DNA of 6,462 bases from Paramuribaculum sp. GTDB lineage: Bacteria; Bacteroidota; Bacteroidia; Bacteroidales; Muribaculaceae. The stretch lies in NCBI GenBank assembly GCA_029051835.1, contig JAIDKJ010000340.1, positions 1-6,462 of the forward strand, given 5' to 3'. Made by a program: the position numbers and the translations under genes. Below, piece after piece: positions 1 to 5,488 of the stretch; positions within the stretch are counted from its first letter, which is position 1; the number at the start of each line of letters is the position of its first letter. The notes beneath the pieces were generated by a model that was not told the origin of the DNA, did no database searches, and saw only the letters and a program-made list of their open reading frames with translations.

Positions 1-144
1 TCGTTCGTCGGGGTGATATACCCGTGCGAATTGCCTGACTATGCTGATAGTCATCGGACGGGGATCGGAGTCCGGCGATTGAGTCCTGTCGTTGGCCGAT
101 GACGGCTTTTCGACGGGGAGGCTGGTGTTGGTTTTATATTTCAT
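1..144 (-). CDS. Partial small hypothetical protein, N-terminal part, divergent from bioA
   Basis: I do not recognise a function. Reading leftwards from an ATG at 144-142, the minus strand is open for 48 codons to the window edge, so the gene is cut off. The translation starts MKYKTNTSLP, passes through a Ser/Pro/Asp-rich stretch and then reads TISIVRQFARVYHPDER at the edge. The last part looks like an amphipathic, basic N-terminus. From memory only, short Bacteroidales proteins with an 'RQFARxY' start exist. Third codon positions are rich in G and C, like the neighbouring genes. Two other starts are possible: an upstream ATG at 174-172, or an internal ATG at 54-52 that would begin MTISIVRQ and discard the low-complexity part. 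No clear -7 element was found on this strand. The plus strand is also open at 1-102, but with weaker codon bias. This is a moderate-confidence call that rests on an open frame and its composition. Confidence 0.42.
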   Translation of the reverse strand, partial: MKYKTNTSLPVEKPSSANDRTQSPDSDPRPMTISIVRQFARVYHPDER

Positions 145-193
145 GAGTCGTTTATCTAACGTCGGCTGTGGCATGTTTATTTTACTGCTCGGC

Positions 194-212
194 TATTTTT
201 GATTAATTTTGT
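194..212 (+). promoter_or_regulatory. Candidate bioA operon promoter with two -7-like elements
   Basis: TAATTTTGT at 204-212 matches the Bacteroidota -7 consensus TAnnTTTGY exactly. TATTTTTGA at 194-202 matches at all but the last position and lies 10 bp, one helical turn, upstream. A T-rich TTTA at 181-184, 19 bp before the better element, is a weak candidate for the -33 box. Initiation from the 204-212 element would fall near 218-220 and leave a leader of roughly a dozen bases before the bioA ATG at 231. No Shine-Dalgarno sequence is visible, which is usual in this phylum. The consensus match is seen directly. Promoter activity and the start site are inferred. Confidence 0.6.
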
Positions 213-213
213 A

Positions 214-229
214 GCGAAATATCATTCGC
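214..229. promoter_or_regulatory. Inverted repeat GCGAA-N6-TTCGC abutting the bioA start, possible operator
   Basis: GCGAA at 214-218 and TTCGC at 225-229 are perfect reverse complements separated by six bases. The repeat begins two bases after the -7 element and ends two bases before the ATG, so it covers the expected transcription start. This position would suit a repressor of biotin genes such as BirA or another regulator, or a small hairpin in the leader RNA. It does not resemble the E. coli BirA half-site, and a five-base arm can arise by chance. The repeat is certain, but its function is speculative. Confidence 0.3.
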
Positions 230-230
230 A

Positions 231-1532
231 ATGGAACGATCACTCTTACATGATGCCTGGGATCGCGAACATCTCTGGCATCCCTACACTTCGACGATAG
301 ATCCGCTGCCCACCTACAAGGTGGCGTCGGCCGATGGCGTCAGGATACGTCTGGCCGACGGACGCGAGTTAATCGACGGCATGTCGTCGTGGTGGTGTGT
401 AATCCATGGATACAACAACGAGCGCATCAATGCAGCCGCAGTCAGCCAGCTGCAGCGCATGAGCCACGTGATGTTCGGCGGTTTTACCCACGAACCGGCC
501 ATAGAGCTCGGCAAGGCTCTGCTGGAGGTGGCTCCGCCGGGCATGCACAATCTGTTTTATGCCGATTCGGGTTCGGTGGCGGTGGAGGTGGCCATGAAGA
601 TTGCCGTGCAGGCATCGGTGGCAAAGAGCGGTTCGCACCGGCGCACGAATTTTGTGACTATCCGCAGCGGTTATCATGGCGATACATGGAATGCCATGTC
701 GGTGTGTGATCCGGTGACGGGAATGCACGGCGCCTTCGGTCCGTCGCTCCCGATCCGTTATTTTGTGGAGTCGCCTTCGGTAAAATATGGCGAGGAGTGG
801 CGTCCGGAAGCCATGACCCAGCTCGAACAGACTCTGCGCGAACATGCCGACGAGATTGCGGCGCTGATTCTTGAGCCGGTGGTTCAGGGCGCCGGAGGTA
901 TGCGGTTTTATCATCCGCAATATCTCGTGGAGGCGCGCCGTCTGTGCGATAAATACGGCATATATCTGATATTCGACGAAATAGCTACGGGTTTCTGGCG
1001 CACGGGACGTTTCTTTGCGTGGGAACATGCCGGTGTGGAGCCTGATATAATGTGCGTAGGCAAGGGGCTGACAGCCGGTTATCTGACGATGAGCGCCGTC
1101 ATGACCACCCGCGAGGTGGCCGACACGCTGTCGGGCGGCGAGGCCGGAGTGCTGATGCACGGCCCGACGTTCATGGCCAATCCGCTTGCATGTGCCATAG
1201 CCATAGAGTCGCTGCGGATGCTCCGCGAGCAGGATATGGCACGGCGTCTTGCCGACATGGAGGAGAGTCTGCGCTCGATGCTCGCTCCTGCCCGTGAGAT
1301 CGACGACGTGGCCGATGTGAGGGTGCTCGGTTCGATCGGCGTGGTGGAGATGAAAGATCCTGTCGACGTCGGACGGTTTCAGGTGCAGTGTGTGGAGCGC
1401 GGCATATGGGTGCGTCCGTTCGGGCGCAACGTGTACGTGATGCCGCCGTACGTGATCAGCGATGAGGATCTGTCCACACTGACCGGCCGCATGATAGACA
1501 TACTGAAAGAACCGCGCCAATGGAAAGCATAG
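231..1532 (+). CDS. bioA: Adenosylmethionine-8-amino-7-oxononanoate aminotransferase (DAPA synthase) BioA
   Basis: This PLP-dependent class III aminotransferase moves an amino group onto KAPA to make 7,8-diaminopelargonate (DAPA), the third-to-last biotin intermediate, in the cytoplasm. In the characterised E. coli-type enzyme the donor is S-adenosylmethionine. The 433 residues match the usual length (E. coli about 430). Visible hallmarks are WHPYTS (16-21), DGMSSWW (49-55), the PLP phosphate/ring region [13 protein letters not shown] (111-123), SGYHGDT (146-152), [10 protein letters not shown] (215-224), [12 protein letters not shown] (248-259) with Asp249, and VGKGLTAG (276-283), where Lys278 should form the Schiff base. 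[11 protein letters not shown] (310-320) and [15 protein letters not shown] (393-407) complete the active site. Start 231 places the WHPYTS motif at the expected distance from the N-terminus. The gene is first in a three-gene operon, and its last 13 bases overlap the bioF start. Confidence 0.96.
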   Translation: MERSLLHDAWDREHLWHPYTSTIDPLPTYKVASADGVRIRLADGRELIDGMSSWWCVIHGYNNERINAAAVSQLQRMSHVMFGGFTHEPAIELGKALLEVAPPGMHNLFYADSGSVAVEVAMKIAVQASVAKSGSHRRTNFVTIRSGYHGDTWNAMSVCDPVTGMHGAFGPSLPIRYFVESPSVKYGEEWRPEAMTQLEQTLREHADEIAALILEPVVQGAGGMRFYHPQYLVEARRLCDKYGIYLIFDEIATGFWRTGRFFAWEHAGVEPDIMCVGKGLTAGYLTMSAVMTTREVADTLSGGEAGVLMHGPTFMANPLACAIAIESLRMLREQDMARRLADMEESLRSMLAPAREIDDVADVRVLGSIGVVEMKDPVDVGRFQVQCVERGIWVRPFGRNVYVMPPYVISDEDLSTLTGRMIDILKEPRQWKA

Positions 1533-2659
1533 AGGAGAGCCTCGGGCGACTGGCCCGCAACGGTAATCTGCGGGTAATACCGCCGGATTCGAGCGACGAC
1601 GGACTGGTCGATTTCACTTCGAACGATTATCTCGGACTGGCAGCCGACCGCGGGCTTCAGGATGAGTTTTTCAGGCATTTGTCGGGTCGCAGGCCGTCGC
1701 TCACGGCGTCGGCATCGCGGCTCCTGGCCTCCGATCAGGCGTCGTTCGGCCGTCTGGAGGAAACCCTCGGACGGATGTATGGCCGCAAGGCGCTGCTGTT
1801 CAATAGCGGGTATCATGCCAATACCGGACTTATATCGTCGCTGGCTCCGGCCGGCACTCTGATTGTGGCCGATAAGCTCGTGCATGCGAGCATCATCGAC
1901 GGATACCGGCTTTCGGGGGCTGATCTGGCCCGTTTCCGCCACAATGACATGGGGCATCTCGAATCCATAATACGCAGCAAGTCGGGACAGTATGACCGCA
2001 TTCTGGTGGTGACGGAAAGCGTTTTCTCGATGGATGGCGACAGTCCGGATCTGAATGCGCTGGTCGATATCCGGCGCCGGTATGACGGAGTGATGCTGTA
2101 TGTCGACGAGGCTCACGGATTCGCAGTGAGCGGTCCCGACGGCCTCGGACTGACGATGGCTCTTGAGCATAGCGATGAGATAGATGTGATCGTAGGCACC
2201 TTCGGCAAGGCCGCCGCTTCGGTGGGCGCGTTTGCGGTGATGGACGAGAGTGTGCGCAGCTATGTGGTCAACAATGCGCGCAGTTTCATATTTTCGACCG
2301 CGTTGCCTCCGCTCAATACGGAGTGGACGCGCTTTGTCGTGGAGCGTCTGCCACAGATGGAGGACCGCCGCAGGCATCTGCGTTTGCTGGCGGCGCGGCT
2401 TCACGACGGACTGTGCGGTCTGTTGCCATCCGACACACGCTTCATGCCTCCGGAGAGCCATATACAGTATGTGGTGACCGGAAGCTCCGAGCGCGCGGTG
2501 GCATTGTCGGCCGCTCTCCGTCGCCGCGGACAGAAAGTGCTGCCGATCCGCACTCCGACCGTGCCTGCCGGCACGGAACGTCTGCGCATAAGCCTCAGCG
2601 CGGCCATGACCGAGGCCGATATCGACGGACTGTTAGATTCGCTGCGCCATGAGGTATGA
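1520..2659 (+). CDS. bioF: 8-amino-7-oxononanoate synthase (KAPA synthase) BioF
   Basis: This is a PLP enzyme of the alpha-oxoamine synthase family. It performs decarboxylative condensation of L-alanine with pimeloyl-ACP (or pimeloyl-CoA) to give KAPA, the substrate of BioA. The 379 residues compare with about 384 in E. coli. Motifs in order are [11 protein letters not shown] (31-41), [10 protein letters not shown] (94-103), ESVFSMDGD (166-174), [15 protein letters not shown] (196-210) with Asp196 and His199 as cofactor contacts, and [13 protein letters not shown] (226-238) with Lys230 as the PLP lysine. [11 protein letters not shown] (254-264) and the C-terminal [16 protein letters not shown] (354-369) are also typical. 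In the GSG-like loop around residues 62-76 the usual glycines are replaced ([10 protein letters not shown]), which may be a lineage variant. The ATG lies inside the end of bioA and the stop lies inside the start of the next gene, so translation of the three genes is probably coupled. Confidence 0.95.
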   Translation: MESIEESLGRLARNGNLRVIPPDSSDDGLVDFTSNDYLGLAADRGLQDEFFRHLSGRRPSLTASASRLLASDQASFGRLEETLGRMYGRKALLFNSGYHANTGLISSLAPAGTLIVADKLVHASIIDGYRLSGADLARFRHNDMGHLESIIRSKSGQYDRILVVTESVFSMDGDSPDLNALVDIRRRYDGVMLYVDEAHGFAVSGPDGLGLTMALEHSDEIDVIVGTFGKAAASVGAFAVMDESVRSYVVNNARSFIFSTALPPLNTEWTRFVVERLPQMEDRRRHLRLLAARLHDGLCGLLPSDTRFMPPESHIQYVVTGSSERAVALSAALRRRGQKVLPIRTPTVPAGTERLRISLSAAMTEADIDGLLDSLRHEV

Positions 2660-4019
2660 ACTTATACAGACCGGGGCTGCCCGGCTGATGATTGTCTTCG
2701 CCGGATGGTCGACACGTCCGTCGCTCTATCGCGGCTATATCCGCCGTGGATTTGACATGATGGTGGTGTATGACTACAGCGATCATGATTTTCCCGAGGT
2801 GCCATGTCTGAAGGATTACAGGGAGATATGCGTCGTGGCGTGGTCGTTTGGCGTAGCGGTGGCTCATCGCTGGCTTCTGAGCGCCTCCGACCTTCCGGTC
2901 ACCCGCACTCTGGCTGTCAACGGCACTCCGTGGCCGGTGGATGACCGCAGGGGTATACCCTCACGGGTGTTCGCACTTACGCTCCGCACACTTTCCGACC
3001 GGTCGGTGGTGGAGTTCCGCAAGCGCATGCTGGCTGTATCGGAGCCTGAGCCGGAATTTGAGCATGTGGCGGCAGAGCATCTGCGCGACGAACTTGAATC
3101 GATAGCCGCTATGGCGGCCGCCGATCCGGCACATGAGGATGAGATACGTGTGTGGGACAAGGTGATTGTAGCAAAGTCGGACCGTATAATTCCATTCGCA
3201 AGCCAGATGGAGGCATGGCGCGGACATCATGACCTGACGGTGACCGACCGGCCGCATTTTCCCGACTGGGAGCAGGTAATGGCCATGGCGTCGGTCGACA
3301 AGGATTCGGTGGAGCGAAACTTCTCGCATGGCGCGCCGACTTACGACGGGGCGGCAACGGTGCAGCGAGCTATGGCCGCACGTCTGTCGGATATGTGGCG
3401 CGATGTAGCCGCAGGGAGCAGTGTGGCCGATGTGGTGGAGATCGGTCCGGGCACAGGACTGTTTACCCGCGAATATCTCGGCTGGCTCCGCGGCGCGCGC
3501 ATCGAATTCTGGGATCTGGCGGCGATAGGTGAGGATCTGCCCGGCAAGAAAAGGATATGCGACGCCGAGCTTGCCATACGCGGCATGGCCGATGATTCGG
3601 CCGACGCTATCGTGGCTTCGGCTTCGGTGCAGTGGTTCAACTCGCTCCGGCGGTTTCTCGCCGAGTGCGGACGGGTGTTGCGTCCGGGAGGCCGGGTGGT
3701 GATCTCCACATTCGGACGATCGACTTTCAGCGAGCTAAGCGGGATAGTCACTCCCGCCGCCACGTATCTTGACGTAGACGGGCTGGCTTCGCTCGCTCCC
3801 GGTTCGATGGAGCTGACGGCTTCGGCCGACGGCAGCCCTACAACAGTCGGCTTTGCATCGGCATCGGATCTGCTGCGCCACATGAGCCGGACCGGCGTGA
3901 ACACTTCATCGCCGTCGGCGGGCAATATCGCTGCCGCAAGAAGCATCGTGAGGCAGCGTATCACCCGGCTGACATATCACCCGGTCTACGCCATTTTCAC
4001 GAAAAAAACACTGGGGTAA
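2649..4019 (+). CDS. bioGC: Fused pimeloyl-ACP methyl ester esterase (BioG) and malonyl-ACP O-methyltransferase (BioC)
   Basis: One 456-residue chain carries the enzymes that open and close pimelate synthesis. Residues about 1-212 resemble the BioG/DUF452 esterase: FAGW (17-20), the nucleophile region VVAWSFGVAVAHRW (62-75) with Ser66, and the likely acid and base Asp178 (AKSDRIIP) and His203 (DRPHFPDW). Residues about 216-456 resemble BioC: the entry helix FSHGAPTYDGAATVQ (225-239), SAM-binding motif I VVEIGPGTGLFT (262-273), SVQWF (326-330), RVLRPGG (342-348) and the C-terminal LTYHPVYAIFTKK (441-453). The BioC half methylates the free carboxyl of malonyl-ACP so that fatty acid synthase can extend it, and the BioG half hydrolyses pimeloyl-ACP methyl ester to stop elongation. 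There is almost no linker between domains. The start overlaps the bioF stop by 11 bases. No stop or frame change occurs at the junction, so the fusion is real in this sequence. Confidence 0.92.
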   Translation: MRYELIQTGAARLMIVFAGWSTRPSLYRGYIRRGFDMMVVYDYSDHDFPEVPCLKDYREICVVAWSFGVAVAHRWLLSASDLPVTRTLAVNGTPWPVDDRRGIPSRVFALTLRTLSDRSVVEFRKRMLAVSEPEPEFEHVAAEHLRDELESIAAMAAADPAHEDEIRVWDKVIVAKSDRIIPFASQMEAWRGHHDLTVTDRPHFPDWEQVMAMASVDKDSVERNFSHGAPTYDGAATVQRAMAARLSDMWRDVAAGSSVADVVEIGPGTGLFTREYLGWLRGARIEFWDLAAIGEDLPGKKRICDAELAIRGMADDSADAIVASASVQWFNSLRRFLAECGRVLRPGGRVVISTFGRSTFSELSGIVTPAATYLDVDGLASLAPGSMELTASADGSPTTVGFASASDLLRHMSRTGVNTSSPSAGNIAAARSIVRQRITRLTYHPVYAIFTKKTLG

Positions 4020-4040
4020 CCGGAAAAACATAGTAAAAAG

Positions 4041-4055
4041 CGACAAATTATGTCG
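4041..4055. promoter_or_regulatory. Inverted repeat CGACA-N5-TGTCG upstream of the hydrolase promoter
   Basis: CGACA (4041-4045) and TGTCG (4051-4055) are perfect reverse complements around AATTA. The repeat lies 22-36 bases before the -7 element of the downstream gene, where a -33 contact or an operator would be. It could also be a weak hairpin in the RNA trailing the biotin operon, but no T-run follows it on the plus strand. The arms are short, so chance is a fair alternative. Confidence 0.25.
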
Positions 4056-4076
4056 GTGGATGTGGGCGTAAAGCAG

Positions 4077-4085
4077 TAACTTTGC
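4077..4085 (+). promoter_or_regulatory. Candidate promoter (-7 element) for the exported hydrolase
   Basis: TAACTTTGC matches the Bacteroidota -7 consensus TAnnTTTGY at every defined position. Transcription would start near 4091 and give a leader of about 45 bases before the ATG at 4136. No convincing TTTG-type -33 box stands at the usual spacing. This suggests the hydrolase gene has its own promoter and is not only a fourth member of the biotin operon. No clear terminator was seen between the two, so read-through is possible. Confidence 0.6.
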
Positions 4086-4135
4086 GTAAATTCGTTGTGT
4101 CCGGATTGTAGCCGGGTCAATTTTACAGAAATATC

Positions 4136-5362
4136 ATGATGAGAAAACATTGTGCGGCAGCCGTGGCCATGATCGCGGCGATCTTTTCAGGATGCTTCAG
4201 CGCATCGGCGGCTGACGACCGTGAAGGTCAGCCTATAGTGTACAACAGCACTCGCTCGGCTGTGGAGCGTATCATGAAGCGTGCGGTGCCGAGGCTGCAG
4301 TATGATGCCTCCATGCCTGCCGACAGCCTCGGCGCATGGCGCGAAGCCATGTCGGAGGCCATGAGCCGGCTGATGCGTCATCCCGATGCACCGGCGGCGG
4401 CTCCACGCAAGATGGCCGAGGCGCGACGCGACGGCTATGTGATCGAGCGATGGGAGTCGTTTCCTCTCGACGAGAATCCGGTGGCCTACTTCGTGATGCG
4501 CCCCGATCGCGCCGATGCCAGCCGTGCGGCTGTCCTGTGCATTCCCGGATCGGGTCAGACCAAGGAGCTTCTGGCAGGGGAGCGGCAGGGAAATTTCATG
4601 CTTGAGGGGAAGCCTGACTCAATCGTGAGGCGCGCGGCTATGGGACTGCATTTCGTGAAGCGCGGGCTGACCGCTGTGGTGGTCGACAATCCGTGTTTCG
4701 GCGAGCAGTCGGACGAAGGGGTTTATGACGATATCACCCCATCGCGTTTTCTGCTCGAAACCGGCTGGAGCTATCTCGGACTGGCATCGTGGTATGACAA
4801 GGTGGTGCTCGACTGGATGAAAACACAGCCCGACATAGATAAAAACCGAATAATCGTGAGCGGCTTTTCGCTCGGAACGGAGCCTATGATGGCGCTCGGT
4901 CTGCTTGATGATTCGATATATGCGTTTGTCTACAACGACTTCCTGTGCCGCACACGCGAAAGGGCTTTGGTGCTCAACGCCCGTGACAAGAAGGGTCAGA
5001 GGGGTTATCCCAACTCCATACGCCATCTGATACCCTGTTTTCTGACGGAGTTTGATTTTCCGGATATCGTGGCGGCTTTGTCGCCGCGTCCGGTGATATG
5101 CACCGAGGGTGGCCTTGACCGTGATTTCAGGCTGATAGAGGATGCCTACATGAAGGCCGGTGCGCCTGAAGCTTTTGAATGGCATCATTACGCTAAGTTT
5201 GCCGATCAGGCTTCGCGTACAGACTATGACGCTTTGCCCGAGGGTCTGTCGCGCGACGAATTCTACCGTATGGTGAATGTCGACGGGCCTAACCATTACT
5301 TCAAGATGGAGTGGGTGGGGCCGTGGCTCGACAGGTTGCTGCGGTCGATGGCGGCAGAATGA
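4136..5362 (+). CDS. Exported alpha/beta-hydrolase (dienelactone hydrolase / Abhydrolase_7-like), substrate unknown
   Basis: This is a 408-residue protein with an N-terminal export signal: a basic MMRK start, a hydrophobic stretch (7-19) and likely cleavage near ASA-ADD (about 23-26). SGC at 18-20 could instead be a poor lipobox with Cys20 as lipid anchor, since Phe at -3 is unusual. The mature part has an alpha/beta-hydrolase core. LCIPGSGQTKE (134-144) resembles an oxyanion-hole strand. VSGFSLGTEP (241-250) is the nucleophile elbow with Ser245 in GxSxG. GGLDRD (325-330) offers Asp328 or Asp330 as acid, and DGPNHYF (383-389) offers His387 as base, so the triad looks intact. The size and arrangement recall the Abhydrolase_7 and acetyl-xylan-esterase-like groups common in gut Bacteroidota, which suggests an ester-cleaving enzyme in the periplasm or at the outer membrane. 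An ATG at 4139 is an equally possible start. No neighbouring carbohydrate-use genes are present to hint at a substrate. Confidence 0.82.
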   Translation: MMRKHCAAAVAMIAAIFSGCFSASAADDREGQPIVYNSTRSAVERIMKRAVPRLQYDASMPADSLGAWREAMSEAMSRLMRHPDAPAAAPRKMAEARRDGYVIERWESFPLDENPVAYFVMRPDRADASRAAVLCIPGSGQTKELLAGERQGNFMLEGKPDSIVRRAAMGLHFVKRGLTAVVVDNPCFGEQSDEGVYDDITPSRFLLETGWSYLGLASWYDKVVLDWMKTQPDIDKNRIIVSGFSLGTEPMMALGLLDDSIYAFVYNDFLCRTRERALVLNARDKKGQRGYPNSIRHLIPCFLTEFDFPDIVAALSPRPVICTEGGLDRDFRLIEDAYMKAGAPEAFEWHHYAKFADQASRTDYDALPEGLSRDEFYRMVNVDGPNHYFKMEWVGPWLDRLLRSMAAE

Positions 5363-5375
5363 CGTCGGCATGTGA

Positions 5376-5434
5376 AAATCAAGGCGGTGTGTCATGGCTC
5401 CTGTGGGGGAGGTCACGGCACACCGCCTTGATTT
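5376..5434. terminator. Bidirectional intrinsic terminator between convergent genes
   Basis: Arms at 5376-5391 and 5419-5434 form a perfect 16-bp stem (AAATCAAGGCGGTGTG and its complement) around a 27-base loop. A smaller CTCC/GGAG pairing (5398-5401 with 5408-5411) could fold within the loop. The stem is GC-rich at the top and flanked by A/T at the base, so each strand ends in a short T run: ATTTA on plus, ATTTTCA on minus. It starts 14 bases after the hydrolase stop and ends 54 bases before the stop of the minus-strand gene, so it can serve both. The T tracts are short, so efficiency is uncertain. Confidence 0.8.
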
Positions 5435-5488
5435 ATGGCTTGATGAATGGATCGCCTGCTGATTCCGATACTTTGGTTTCGGTACGGA

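Noticed and set aside
1..102. Plus-strand frame open from the left edge to a TGA at 100-102, possible C-terminus of an upstream gene
   Set aside because: Codon third positions are less biased than in the minus-strand frame and the peptide looks like nothing known. It is kept only as an alternative to the left-edge gene.
369..1520. Long minus-strand open frame (383 codons) opposite bioA
   Set aside because: It is antisense to a gene with full BioA motifs. The translation is rich in His and Arg, as expected of a shadow frame in high-GC DNA, and shows no recognisable domain.
1379..2461. Long minus-strand open frame (360 codons) opposite bioA and bioF
   Set aside because: It crosses the junction of two well-supported plus-strand genes, and its composition (His, Arg, Gln) is that of an antisense shadow.
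3341..3964. Minus-strand open frame opposite the BioC domain
   Set aside because: It is Ser/Arg/Pro/Ala-rich with no motif, and the plus strand carries clear methyltransferase motifs.
4020..4076. Terminator for the biotin operon
   Set aside because: The region is A-rich on the plus strand with only a 5-bp stem and no following T-run, so an intrinsic terminator cannot be supported.
4619..5416. Minus-strand open frame (265 codons) opposite the hydrolase
   Set aside because: It overlaps the catalytic part of the hydrolase and the terminator hairpin, and it has shadow-like composition.
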